This document shows positions 1-12,346 of a stretch of 64,000 nucleotides of DNA, piece after piece. Where the stretch lies: NCBI RefSeq assembly GCF_000225825.1, contig NZ_AGBX01000007.1, forward strand, positions 558,001-622,000, given 5' to 3'. Position numbers and translations under genes: made by a program. The DNA comes from Brachybacterium squillarum M-6-3. GTDB lineage: Bacteria; Actinomycetota; Actinomycetes; Actinomycetales; Dermabacteraceae. The notes beneath the pieces are model-generated. The model was not told the origin of the DNA. It made no database searches and worked only from the letters and a program-made list of their open reading frames with translations. Within the stretch, counting starts at the first letter, position 1. Every line of letters begins with the position of its first letter.

Positions 1-2
1 TC

Positions 3-281
3 GTGCGGGACCTGCCGCGGCCGGTGCAGGCCATCGCGGGCTCGCCGATCACCACCGGCCTGTCACGGCGGCTGGGCGGGGTGGTCTCCGACGTCGACTT
101 CTCGGGGGTCTCGCTGGCACGACTGGCGGTCGATCCGGATTTCGTGGGATACGCGGGGGCGTACGTGCAGGCGAACGTCGGGACGCTGACGGCGACGCGC
201 TCGGCGCGGATCAGCTATGACCGGGAGCGGGCGCGGCGGCTCCGGGAGGACATGGAGGGACTGATCGCGTCCTCACCCTGA
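3..281 (+). CDS. C-terminal fragment of a probable short-chain dehydrogenase (5' end outside window)
   Basis: The frame is open from the left edge and ends at TGA 279-281, so only about the last 92 residues are present. The end of the protein (SYDRERARRLREDMEGL) resembles the C-terminal tail of retinol-dehydrogenase-like SDR proteins, where an S-Y-D...A-R-R-L-W-E pattern follows a G-x-Y segment. The catalytic YxxxK and the Rossmann glycines would lie upstream of the window, so the call rests only on the tail. It converges with the GNAT gene, leaving about 20 nt between the stops. An unrelated hypothetical protein cannot be excluded. Confidence 0.45.
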   Translation: MRDLPRPVQAIAGSPITTGLSRRLGGVVSDVDFSGVSLARLAVDPDFVGYAGAYVQANVGTLTATRSARISYDRERARRLREDMEGLIASSP

Positions 282-301
282 GGACCCGGAGGCGGCAGGG
301 G

Positions 302-1138
302 TCAGGCGCCCACGCGGTAGTGGCAGCCGCCGAGGCGGGTGAATCCGGCGCGGCGGTAGAGGGCGCGGGCGGCGGCGTTGTCGCTCTCGACCTCGAGCAG
401 CGCGGCGCGGGCGTCCTGCTGGTGGGCGGCGCCGAGCAGGGCGTCCAGCACGGTGCGGCCGTGGCCCTGGCGGCGGTGGTCCGGGTCAACGGCGAGGGCG
501 TCGACCACGGTGACCAGGGTCTTGCGGACGGGCACCAGGGCGGCGCGGCCGACGGCGACGACGTCCTCCGGGCGGGCGCCGTCGGTGCCGGGCCGCGGCA
601 GGGTGGCGTAGATCGCGGGGGTGCCGGCCATGATGTCGTGCAGGGTCGTCCGCGCCTCCTCGCCGGCGCGCGGGGCGAGGCGCCAGTGGGCCTCGGACCA
701 GTCCGCGGGCGGCAGGCCGACCTCGAACCGCACGGCGGCGTCCCCGCGGGGCGGGGAGGCGAGGTCGCGGCCGAGGATCTCGCAGGGCGCCTCGGTGACC
801 AGGCCGCGCGCGTCCAGAGCCTGATCGAGGGCGGTGTGGGCGGGCGGCAGGCCCGGCAGCTCGAAGATCCGCCACAGGGCGCGGCCGTCGGCGGCGGTGA
901 GGGCGTGGACCCGGTCGATCAGGGCGTCCAGGTCCTCGGGGTCGCTCGGCGGGTCCAGGGGCACGGCGCTGTGGGCGCGCCGGGTGACGCCGCGGGAGCG
1001 CAGCAGCGCCACCCCGTCCACGTCGATCCGGGCCGGTGCCCTCCAGGCTCCGAGCAGCGTCTCCACCAGGGCGGTTCCCTCGGGGAGCGCGGAGCGGGCG
1101 GGGGCGGAGCGGCGGGAGCGGGAGGAGCGGGCGGCCAT
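302..1138 (-). CDS. GNAT family N-acetyltransferase (278 aa)
   Basis: This predicted acetyl-CoA-dependent N-acetyltransferase has its GNAT fold in the C-terminal half. The segment VDALAVDPDHRRQGHGR is the classic motif A with the R/Q-x-x-G-x-G/A pyrophosphate loop. It is followed by LEVESDNAAARALYRRAGF, the typical motif B region ending in the A-L-Y-x-x-x-G-F element. The N-terminal about 120 residues are diverged and may be a degenerate second GNAT domain, as in two-domain MshD-like proteins. The substrate cannot be predicted. The ATG has no Shine-Dalgarno; instead a -10-like TACGAT lies 6 nt upstream, suggesting a leaderless mRNA. It is divergent from the small gene at 1240. Confidence 0.85.
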   Translation of the reverse strand: MAARSSRSRRSAPARSALPEGTALVETLLGAWRAPARIDVDGVALLRSRGVTRRAHSAVPLDPPSDPEDLDALIDRVHALTAADGRALWRIFELPGLPPAHTALDQALDARGLVTEAPCEILGRDLASPPRGDAAVRFEVGLPPADWSEAHWRLAPRAGEEARTTLHDIMAGTPAIYATLPRPGTDGARPEDVVAVGRAALVPVRKTLVTVVDALAVDPDHRRQGHGRTVLDALLGAAHQQDARAALLEVESDNAAARALYRRAGFTRLGGCHYRVGA

Positions 1139-1144
1139 GCCCCG

Positions 1145-1150
1145 ATCGTA
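1145..1150 (-). promoter_or_regulatory. -10 element for the GNAT gene, leaderless arrangement
   Basis: On the minus strand TACGAT matches TANNNT and is separated from the ATG at 1138 by 6 nt. Transcription would then start at or next to the start codon. No convincing -35 and no Shine-Dalgarno are visible. Confidence 0.4.
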
Positions 1151-1187
1151 GGCGCGTCCGACCGGGGACGGGCGCGCCGGGTCGGAC

Positions 1188-1193
1188 TAGAAT
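1188..1193 (+). promoter_or_regulatory. -10 element for the gene at 1240
   Basis: TAGAAT is a good -10 hexamer. It would place the transcription start near 1200 and give a 5' UTR of about 40 nt that carries the AGAGAAGG ribosome binding site. The -35 region (around 1165) is weak. Confidence 0.4.
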
Positions 1194-1239
1194 GGCCGGC
1201 CACCGAGCACGACGCCGCGCCACAGAGAAGGTGATCCCC

Positions 1240-1473
1240 ATGTCCGTGGATCCTCACATCGATTACGGCTCCCACGACCCGCACGACCGGGAGACCCCCT
1301 CCGACAACCCGGCGATCCGGGAGGCCCAGGAGCTGGAGGAGCGGATGCGTCGGGCGCTGGCCACCAAGGACGACCCGATGCGCGACGACGAGTCGACGGT
1401 GGAGCGGCTGCGTCGCCAGGCCGCCGAGGCCGAGGAGGCCGAGCGCAACCGCGAGGAGACCTTCGACATCTGA
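1240..1473 (+). CDS. small acidic helical hypothetical protein (77 aa)
   Basis: I do not recognise a family. The start is ATG 1240, preceded by AGAGAAGG about 8 nt upstream; longer readings of the frame would run into the GNAT promoter. The N-terminus is rich in D, H and P. From about residue 25 the protein is a highly charged E/R/A helix (QELEERMRRALATKDD, then RLRRQAAEAEEAERNREE) that could form a coiled coil. There is no signal peptide or membrane segment. Being a short stand-alone gene with its own promoter and ribosome binding site, it is likely a real cytoplasmic protein. The function is unknown. Confidence 0.7.
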   Translation: MSVDPHIDYGSHDPHDRETPSDNPAIREAQELEERMRRALATKDDPMRDDESTVERLRRQAAEAEEAERNREETFDI

Positions 1474-1575
1474 GGGCTGCCCCGGCGTCTGTGACGGCGC
1501 CGGCCCTCCCCAGGCGTCCTCGGCCGTGGTGGTCCCCCACCCGGTTCGCTCCGCCCGTCTGTCGGGGCGGCTTGC

Positions 1576-1581
1576 GAGACT
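1576..1581 (+). promoter_or_regulatory. -10-like element for recQ, leaderless arrangement
   Basis: GAGACT conserves the two most important -10 positions (A at 2, T at 6) and ends 6 nt before the ATG at 1588. No Shine-Dalgarno is present upstream of that ATG. Confidence 0.25.
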
Positions 1582-1587
1582 GGCCCC

Positions 1588-3855
1588 ATGACCTCGCAGC
1601 CCCGCCCCGCCGATGCCGCCGCCCCCGACGACGGGCGCGATGATCCGCTGTACGCCGAGGCGCGGGAGATCCTGCAGCAGCTCACCGGGAACCCCGCGGC
1701 CGACTTCCACCCCGGCCAGTTCGAGGCGATCGCCGCACTGGTGCGGGAGCAGCGTCGGGTGCTGGTGGTGCAGCGCACCGGCTGGGGCAAGTCCGCCGTG
1801 TACTTCCTGGCGGCACTGCTGCAGCGACGCCGCGGCGCCGGTCCCGCGCTGATCATCTCCCCGCTGATCGCACTGATGCGCGACCAGGTGGCCGCGGCCC
1901 GCCGCGCCGGGGTGCGCGCCGAGGCGATCAGCTCCGCCAACGCCCTGGACTGGTCCGACATCGAGCAGGCGCTCGCCGAGGACACGGTCGACGTGCTGCT
2001 GGTCTCCCCGGAGCGCCTGGTGAACCCGGGCTTCCGCGACGAGCAGCTGCCGCGGCTGATCGAACGCTGCGGCCTGCTGGTGATCGACGAGGCGCATTGC
2101 ATCTCCGACTGGGGGCACGACTTCCGCCCCGACTACCGCCGGCTGCGGGACCTGGTGGCGCGGCTCGGCCCGCAGGTGCCGGTGCTCGCCACCACCGCGA
2201 CCGCGAACTCGCGGGTGGTGGAGGACGTCGCCGCACAGCTCGACACCTCGACCGGGGAGGGCACCGGAGAGGGCGTGCTGACCCTGCGCGGGGAGCTCAC
2301 CCGGGACTCGCTGCGGCTGGGCTCCCTGGACCTGCCGGACGACCGCGCCCGCCTGGAGTACCTGGCCGCCCACCTGGACGAGCTGCCCGGCTCCGGCATC
2401 ATCTACACCCTCACCGTCTCCGCCGCGGAGGACCTCGCCGAGCTGCTGGACCGGCCCGACCGCCCGGTGAAGGCGTACACCGGCCGCACCGACGCCGAGG
2501 ACCGCGCCGAGCTGGAGGCGGCCCTGCAGCACAACCGGGTGAAGGCCCTGGCGGCGACCAGCGCCCTGGGCATGGGCTTCGACAAGCCGGACCTGGGCTT
2601 CGTGATCCACCTGGGGGCGCCCTCGTCCCCCGTCGCCTATTACCAGCAGGTGGGCCGCGCGGGCCGCGCCACCGACAGCGCCGAGGTGCTGCTGCTGCCG
2701 GGCCGCGAGGACCGTGCGATCTGGGAGTACTTCGCGACCAGCTCGATGCCCTCGCAGGAGTCCGCCGACCAGATCCTCGCGGCGCTGTCCGGGGCGAGCG
2801 GTCCGCTGTCCACCACGGCGCTGGAGGCGCGGGTCGATGTGCGGCGCAGCTCGCTGGAGCTGCTGCTGAAGGTGCTCGCGGTGGACGGCGCGGTGGAGGC
2901 GATCAAGGGCGGCTGGGTCGCCACCGGCGCTCCTTGGCATTACGACGCCGAGCGCTACGGCCGGGTGGCCCGCGCCCGCCGCGAGGAGCAGGACGCGATG
3001 CTGGCCTACGAGCGCCTGGGAGAGCACGGCACCGGGCCCGACGTGGTCGCCGAGCGGCCCGAGCAGTGCCGGATGGTGTTCCTGGCCCGGCAGCTCGACG
3101 ACCCCTCCGCGGTGCCCTGCGGCCGCTGCGACGTCTGCGCCGGCCCCTGGTACCCGGAGCCCGGCACGCCCGACCGGACCACGGCCGAGGCGGGCGGCCA
3201 GGACGAGGTGGCCCAGCTTCTGGACCGCGTCGGCGTGCCGGTCGCGCCCCGCAAGCGCTGGCCGCAGGGCCTGGACCGGTTGCGGGTCGGCGGCCCGGAC
3301 GGCGCCCCGAAGGGAAACATCCCCCCGGCCGAGCAGGTCGAGGAGGGGCGGGTGCTGGCCCGCATCTCCGACCTGGGCTGGGCGCAGCCGCTGCGGGAGC
3401 TGCTGGCCCACGACGAGGAGGGCCACCGGATCGACACCGAGCTCTCCCCCGCGATCGCCGGCCGCGTGGTGGAGGTGCTGAGCGCCTGGGACTGGGCGCT
3501 GCGCCCCGCCGCGGTGGTCGCGGTGCCCAGCGCCACCCGCCCGCGCTTGGTGCGAGGCCTCGCCGAGGGCATCGCCCGGGTGGGACGGCTCGAAGACCTC
3601 GGCACCCTCACGCTGGACCCCGAGGCCGGGCCGCTCCGCAGCGGCGGCAACAGCGCCTTCCGCGTCGCCGCCCTCTGGGACCGCTTCAGCGTCGGACCCG
3701 AACTGCAGGAGCGGCTGGACGCCCTCCGCGGCGCCCCCGTACTGCTGGTGGACGACGAGATCGACTCCCGCTGGACGATGACGGTGGCGGGCCGGACGCT
3801 GCGCCGTGCCGGGGCGGGAGCCGTGCTGCCCTTCGCCCTGGCCCAGCTCGGCTGA
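1588..3855 (+). CDS. recQ: RecQ-family ATP-dependent DNA helicase with C-terminal phosphoribosyltransferase-like domain (755 aa)
   Basis: This is a superfamily 2 3'-5' DNA helicase for recombination and repair. Visible motifs are the Q-motif region FHPGQFEAI, Walker A TGWGKS (K68), DEAH (167-170) in VIDEAHCISDWGHDFRPDY, motif III TTATA, and motif VI QQVGRAGRA. A Cys cluster (CRMVF...CGRCDVC) follows, as in the RecQ zinc-binding subdomain. There is no clear HRDC domain. Instead the last about 130 residues end in LLVDDEIDSRWTMTVAG (D722, D723), which resembles the PRPP-binding loop of ComF-like phosphoribosyltransferases. This helicase-PRT architecture recurs in actinobacteria, and the PRT part has no assigned role that I know of. 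The basic start is ATG 1588. Confidence 0.93.
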   Translation: MTSQPRPADAAAPDDGRDDPLYAEAREILQQLTGNPAADFHPGQFEAIAALVREQRRVLVVQRTGWGKSAVYFLAALLQRRRGAGPALIISPLIALMRDQVAAARRAGVRAEAISSANALDWSDIEQALAEDTVDVLLVSPERLVNPGFRDEQLPRLIERCGLLVIDEAHCISDWGHDFRPDYRRLRDLVARLGPQVPVLATTATANSRVVEDVAAQLDTSTGEGTGEGVLTLRGELTRDSLRLGSLDLPDDRARLEYLAAHLDELPGSGIIYTLTVSAAEDLAELLDRPDRPVKAYTGRTDAEDRAELEAALQHNRVKALAATSALGMGFDKPDLGFVIHLGAPSSPVAYYQQVGRAGRATDSAEVLLLPGREDRAIWEYFATSSMPSQESADQILAALSGASGPLSTTALEARVDVRRSSLELLLKVLAVDGAVEAIKGGWVATGAPWHYDAERYGRVARARREEQDAMLAYERLGEHGTGPDVVAERPEQCRMVFLARQLDDPSAVPCGRCDVCAGPWYPEPGTPDRTTAEAGGQDEVAQLLDRVGVPVAPRKRWPQGLDRLRVGGPDGAPKGNIPPAEQVEEGRVLARISDLGWAQPLRELLAHDEEGHRIDTELSPAIAGRVVEVLSAWDWALRPAAVVAVPSATRPRLVRGLAEGIARVGRLEDLGTLTLDPEAGPLRSGGNSAFRVAALWDRFSVGPELQERLDALRGAPVLLVDDEIDSRWTMTVAGRTLRRAGAGAVLPFALAQLG

Positions 3856-3871
3856 GCACGCCGCCCCTCGG

Positions 3872-3877
3872 TAGGGT
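3872..3877 (+). promoter_or_regulatory. -10 element for the SUKH-like gene, leaderless arrangement
   Basis: TAGGGT matches TANNNT and is followed by 7 nt and then the ATG at 3885. It lies in the 29-nt gap after recQ, so the SUKH-like gene may be transcribed independently of recQ. Confidence 0.35.
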
Positions 3878-3884
3878 CTCCGCG

Positions 3885-4478
3885 ATGGACACCCTCGCGA
3901 TCCTGCGCCGTTTCGGCGACTGCGCGCCCCACCCGGCCTCCGACTGGACCGCGACGATCCCCCTGCCGGAGGAGATCGCCCGCTTCTACGCCGAGGTCGG
4001 GCCGCAGGCGAGTGGATCTCGAACAGATACGTGCGGGGCTACAGCGGGATCGAGCTGACCGGTCGCGGGAACGACATCCTGCTGTTCCCGCCGGCGCGGC
4101 TGTGGGAGCAGCAGGCCGGCCACCGCTGGACCGGCACCACCGGCGAGCCGATCGAGGACTGGCCCGCGGCGTGGATCGCGGTGATGAGCGAGGGCGTGGA
4201 TGCGTACATCTACGACCATCCACGATGCGGATAGCCGGTCGATGTACTTCCAGCTGCCCGGTGTTCCGATCGAGCGGGCGGTGCCGATGGCCGGGTCGCT
4301 CTCGGACGTGCTCGGCTCGATCGCCCTGCTCTGCCTCCGCGTCGAGGAGGCCGGGGCCGACGCCCGCGACGAGACGTTCGCCCTCCGGCAGGAGCTGAAG
4401 GATCAGGTGCGGCAGGAGATGCGCGACCTCGCACCGGAGGCCGCGGACGACGTGATGCGGGTGCTGACCGAATTCTGA
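3885..4478 (+). pseudogene. SMI1/KNR4 (SUKH)-like protein gene disrupted by two compensating frameshifts
   Basis: Three consecutive frames make one sensible protein of about 197 residues. From 3885 the frame reads MDTLAILRRFG...LPEEIARFYAEVGPQ. Near 4006-4012 the meaningful frame shifts by one base (apparent loss of a g) to EWISNRYVRGYSGIEL...PIEDWPAAWIAVMSEGVDAYIYD. Near 4212-4220 it shifts back (one extra c) to HDADSRSMYFQLPG...VLTEF. The pattern LPEEIARFYAEVGP then DWPAAW..., with an acidic Y-I-Y-D stretch, resembles SUKH-superfamily proteins. These are often immunity proteins against polymorphic toxins or cell-wall regulators. No toxin gene is adjacent. It may be a recent pseudogene or may reflect two base-calling errors. 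It converges with the aldolase gene at 4506. Confidence 0.65.
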
Positions 4479-4505
4479 GCCGCACTCCCGCCGCCCGCGC
4501 GGCGC

Positions 4506-8839
<4,334 letters not shown>

Positions 8840-8869
8840 GGCCTCCCCCTCGTGGCCCGCGGGCCGTCC

Positions 8870-9940
8870 TCAGTCGCGGATCCGCTCCGCCCAGGGCGGC
8901 GCCTGGCGCAGCACCGCGGTCAGTTCGGCCTCGGTGAGCAGCGCCGAGCCGACGGAACCCGAAACCGGGGCCGCCGCGGCCTGCAGGGTGAAGCCGGCCA
9001 GCTCAGCGCGGCCGTGGCCCAGGCGCCCCCAGCTCGCGGCCACGTGGTCCAGGGCGCGTCCCGGCCGGCCCGCGCGCAGCACCCAGGTGATCGCCTCCCC
9101 CGCCTCGCGCGCCGCGGCCAGGGTCTCCCAGGCGTCCCGGCCGCGCCCGGCCTCCAGGGCGGGCAGTCCGGCGGGGTCGACGGCCAGGGAACCGGCCCCG
9201 GCGGAGCGCGCGGCCCGCAGGAGGGGGGCCTCGGCCCCCGGGGCGAGGGTCACGGGCAGCTCCTCCTCGGCGAGGATCGCCAGCAGGGAGCGCCACAGCG
9301 GCGCGATCTCCTCGGCAGGGATCGCCGGGTAGCGGCGGTAGCCGGAGGGGGTGGGCAGGCGGCCGTGCAGCACGTCGGCGATGCCGTCCTCACGGATCAG
9401 CAGCTCGACGGCGGCGCCGGGCAGCTGGCGGCGCACCCGGGCGGTCTGGTCGATCAGGCCCTCGGCCAGCAGCACGGGCAGCTCCCGCAGGGCGCCGCGG
9501 TCGGCGACGGTGCGCTCCCCCGAACCGAGGAACGTCGCCCCGGCCAGGGTGAGCGGGCCCAGGGTGGTCAGCTGCACCGGGCCCTCGTAGCCCAGCCAGG
9601 CGATGCGGGCGGCATCGAGGATCTGCTCGCGGCGGTCCCGGGCGCGCCGCCAGGCCAGTCCGCTGCCGGTGCCCACGCGCCAGCCGTAGCTGGCCAGGTC
9701 GCCGGTGGTGCCGGCCAGCAGCACCAGGGAGGCGGGCAGCAGGTGGTCGGTCTCGTCGGTGCCGAGCGCCGCGGGCAGGGTGAGGCGGGCGGCGATCTGC
9801 TCCTCGAGGTCGTCGCCCAGCATCGAGCGCAGCCGCAGCAGCGCCTCCAGGGTGGCGTCGCTGCCGGCGGGCACGGAGGCCGGGGCGGGCGCCCGGAAGG
9901 TCCCGTCCCCGGTGACGGTCACCAGCACCTCGCGGCTCAT
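8870..9940 (-). CDS. MetE-like/UROD-superfamily protein lacking cysteine (356 aa), Rv3015c-type
   Basis: By position (ATGA overlap downstream of mnmA, upstream of ligA) it corresponds to the mycobacterial Rv3015c family annotated as vitamin-B12-independent methionine synthase-like. Fold-level hints are VQLTTLGPLTLAGATFL and the TIM-barrel-like pattern of strands. True MetE binds zinc through His, Cys, Glu and Cys; this protein has no cysteine at all, so homocysteine methyl transfer by the MetE mechanism looks impossible. Its activity is unknown. Conserved coupling to the tRNA 2-thiolation gene mnmA suggests a role linked to sulfur transfer or tRNA modification, but this is only inference from context. 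Confidence 0.75.
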   Translation of the reverse strand: MSREVLVTVTGDGTFRAPAPASVPAGSDATLEALLRLRSMLGDDLEEQIAARLTLPAALGTDETDHLLPASLVLLAGTTGDLASYGWRVGTGSGLAWRRARDRREQILDAARIAWLGYEGPVQLTTLGPLTLAGATFLGSGERTVADRGALRELPVLLAEGLIDQTARVRRQLPGAAVELLIREDGIADVLHGRLPTPSGYRRYPAIPAEEIAPLWRSLLAILAEEELPVTLAPGAEAPLLRAARSAGAGSLAVDPAGLPALEAGRGRDAWETLAAAREAGEAITWVLRAGRPGRALDHVAASWGRLGHGRAELAGFTLQAAAAPVSGSVGSALLTEAELTAVLRQAPPWAERIRD

Positions 9941-11013
9941 GCGCGGCGGTCCAGGGTGGCGGAGGCGATGACGCGGTCCCCGTCGTACAGCACCAGGGTC
10001 TGCCCGGGGGCGACGCCGCGCACGGGGGCGGCCAGCCGCACCACGAGGCGCTCGTCGCTGCGCTCGACGATGCCGGGCAGCGCCTCGCCGTGGGCGCGGA
10101 TCTGGGCACTGACCTCGCGCCCGGCCGGCACCTCCTCGAAGGCGACGACCTCGGTGGCCTCGAGCACCCGGGTGGAGAGCAGCTCGGCGGCGCCGACCAC
10201 CACCTGCCGGGTCTCGGGCTGCACGTCCAGCACGTAGCGGGGGGCACCGTCGGCGGCGGGCTGCTGCAGGCCCAGGCCCTTGCGCTGGCCGATGGTGAAG
10301 CCGTGGGTGCCCTGATGGGTGCCGAGCACCGTGCCGTCGGTGTCGACCACCTCGCCGGGTGCCTCGCCCAGGTGACGGTCGAGGAAGCCCCGGGTGTCGC
10401 CGTCGGCCACGAAGCAGATGTCGTAGCTGTCGGGCTTGGTGGAGACGCCGAGACCGCGGGCGCGGGCCTCCTCGCGCACGGCGGCCTTGTCCTCCATGTC
10501 CCCCAGCGGGAACAGGGAGCGGGAGGTGGCCTCGGGGCCCATCACGGCCAGCACGTAGGACTGGTCCTTGGCGGCGTCGCGGGAGCGGTGCAACGAGGCG
10601 GCACCGCCGGGGCCCTCGGCGCGCACCCGGGCGTAGTGCCCGGTGCAGACGGCGTCGAAGCCCAGCAGGGTGGCGCGCTCCATCAGGGAGGCGAACTTGA
10701 TGCGCTCGTTGCAGCGCACGCAGGGGTTGGGGGTGCGGCCGGCCGCGTACTCGGACAGGAAGTCCTCGACGACCAGGTCGTGGAAGTCCTCGGAGAGGTC
10801 CCAGACGTAATAGGGGATGCCGATGCGGTCGGCGGCGCGGCGGGCGTCGGAGGCGTCCTCCACGGTGCAGCAGCCGCGGGAGCCGCGGCGGGTCTGGTCG
10901 CGGCTGCGGGAGAGCGCCATGTGCACGCCGACCACCTCGTGGCCTGCCTCCGCGGCGCGGGCGGCGGCGACCGCCGAGTCCACGCCGCCGCTCATCGCGG
11001 CCAGCACCTTCAT
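9937..11013 (-). CDS. mnmA: tRNA-uridine 2-sulfurtransferase MnmA (358 aa)
   Basis: It installs the 2-thio group of s2U34 in tRNA-Lys, -Glu and -Gln, using sulfur from a cysteine desulfurase. The PP-loop is SGGVDS (residues 8-13). The catalytic cysteine is C101 in NPCVRCNERIKF and the persulfide cysteine is C200 in DSYDICFV, positions close to E. coli C102 and C199. GHYAR and the C-terminal beta-barrel (QRKGLGLQ...VLDV) complete the family pattern. ATG 11013 has the strong GGAAGGAG site 8 nt upstream. The cysteine desulfurase gene lies immediately upstream on the same strand, consistent with sulfur donation. The stop overlaps the next start (ATGA). Confidence 0.96.
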   Translation of the reverse strand: MKVLAAMSGGVDSAVAAARAAEAGHEVVGVHMALSRSRDQTRRGSRGCCTVEDASDARRAADRIGIPYYVWDLSEDFHDLVVEDFLSEYAAGRTPNPCVRCNERIKFASLMERATLLGFDAVCTGHYARVRAEGPGGAASLHRSRDAAKDQSYVLAVMGPEATSRSLFPLGDMEDKAAVREEARARGLGVSTKPDSYDICFVADGDTRGFLDRHLGEAPGEVVDTDGTVLGTHQGTHGFTIGQRKGLGLQQPAADGAPRYVLDVQPETRQVVVGAAELLSTRVLEATEVVAFEEVPAGREVSAQIRAHGEALPGIVERSDERLVVRLAAPVRGVAPGQTLVLYDGDRVIASATLDRRA

Positions 11014-11045
11014 CCGCCCTGCTCCTTCCGGGAAACCTGCCTGGC

Positions 11046-11051
11046 AGTCTA
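11046..11051 (-). promoter_or_regulatory. possible -10 element upstream of mnmA
   Basis: TAGACT on the minus strand lies 33 nt before the mnmA ATG in the 136-nt iscS-mnmA gap. No good -35 pairs with it at 17-18 nt, so an internal promoter is tentative. Confidence 0.3.
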
Positions 11052-11149
11052 CGGATCGAGCCGCCGTCGAGGGGCGCGCGGCCGGGTGAGATGCCCCGCC
11101 CCGGTCCACCTCGCCCCGGCCGAACCCGGTCCGGCGGCGAGGGGCGGGC

Positions 11150-12346
11150 TCAGGCCTTGAAGGCCGCGACCGCGCGGGAGCGGCGCAGGGCCTCCGGCAG
11201 AGCGGACAGCAGCTGCTCGACCTCCGCGGCGGTGCTCGACCAGCCGAGCGAGAGCCGCAGGGCGCCGCGGGCCTCTGCCTCGGGCACCTCCATCGCCTCC
11301 AGCACGGGGCTGATGCGCGTGACCCCGGCGGAGCAGGCGGAGCCGGCGGAGGCGTCCACCCCGCGCTCGTCCAGCAGGAACAGCAGCGATTCGGCGTCGG
11401 CGCCGGGGAACAGCAGGTGCACGATGTGCCCGGAGCGGGTGGTCGGATCCGGCAGGGTGAGGCGGGCGCTCGGGTCGATGTCCCGCACCCCCGCCAGCAG
11501 GCGCTCGGTGAGCGCGTCGACGTGGGCACGGTGCGCCTCCGGGCCGTCCAGCGCCGCCTGCAGGGCGGCGGCGAAGGCCGCGGCGGAGGCGGCGTCCAGG
11601 GTGCCGGAGCGGACCCCGCGCTGCTGGCCGCCGCCGGTGCTGAGCGGCGCGAAGGGCACCTCCGGCCGGGCGATCAGGGCGCCGACGCCGACGGGTGCGC
11701 CGATCTTGTGGCCGGACAGGGACATCAGATCCACCGTGCCCGGGGCGGGCAGGTCGACGTGGCCGACGGCCTGCACGGCGTCGCTGTGCAGGAGGGTGCC
11801 GTGCTCCCGCGCCAGCGCCGAGAGGGCGGCGAGGTCCTGCACCGCGCCGGTCTCGTTGTTCACCAGCGCCGCCGAGAGCACCCCGACGCGGCCGTCCGCG
11901 AGGGCTTCCTGGGCGGCGTCCCCCCGCACCCGGCCGGCGGCGTCCACGGGCAGCTCCCGCACCGCGATGCCTCCCTCACCGCTCCCCAGGGAGCGGGCGG
12001 TGGCGAGCACGGCGGGATGGTCGGTGGCGGCCACGGCGACGGCGTCGCGGGCGGGGTCCGCGGCGTGCAGGCCCAGCGGCACGGCGCGCAGCGCCAGGTG
12101 GTCGGCCTCGGTGCCGCCGGAGGTGAGGATCAGCCAGGACACGGGCACGCCCAGCAGGTCCGCGATCTGCTCCAGCGCCCGGTCCAGCACGGCCCGGGCG
12201 CGGCGACCGGCGGTGTGCATCGAGGAGGGGTTCCCGGCCACCTGGGACGCCTCGAGGTAGGCCTCCCGCGCCTCCGGCCGCAGGATCGTGGTGGCGGCGT
12301 GGTCGAGGTAGGCCCGCTGATCCGCGGGCGCGGAGGGGCTCACCAC
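11150..12346 (-). CDS. iscS: cysteine desulfurase, IscS/NifS class V aminotransferase family (398 aa)
   Basis: This PLP enzyme removes sulfur from L-cysteine for tRNA thiolation and Fe-S assembly. Visible features are YLDHAATT at the N-terminus, the conserved H in ATDHPAVL, the PLP lysine in SLSGHKIGAP, the R-S-G-T-L-D loop (GVRSGTLDAASAAAF) and the persulfide cysteine in GSACSAG. The last motif, in the short-loop region, fits the NifS/IscS group. The start is one of two tandem GTG codons (12346 or 12343); 12343 gives the familiar GTGA overlap with the preceding TPR gene. It is translationally coupled to the MoxR/VWA operon and lies upstream of mnmA, its likely partner. Confidence 0.94.
   Translation of the reverse strand: MVSPSAPADQRAYLDHAATTILRPEAREAYLEASQVAGNPSSMHTAGRRARAVLDRALEQIADLLGVPVSWLILTSGGTEADHLALRAVPLGLHAADPARDAVAVAATDHPAVLATARSLGSGEGGIAVRELPVDAAGRVRGDAAQEALADGRVGVLSAALVNNETGAVQDLAALSALAREHGTLLHSDAVQAVGHVDLPAPGTVDLMSLSGHKIGAPVGVGALIARPEVPFAPLSTGGGQQRGVRSGTLDAASAAAFAAALQAALDGPEAHRAHVDALTERLLAGVRDIDPSARLTLPDPTTRSGHIVHLLFPGADAESLLFLLDERGVDASAGSACSAGVTRISPVLEAMEVPEAEARGALRLSLGWSSTAAEVEQLLSALPEALRRSRAVAAFKA

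Noticed and set aside
1482-1503. Terminator after the small gene at 1240-1473
   Set aside because: The CCGGCG/CGCCGG dyad has only 6 bp and a 10-nt loop; such dyads are expected by chance at this GC content.
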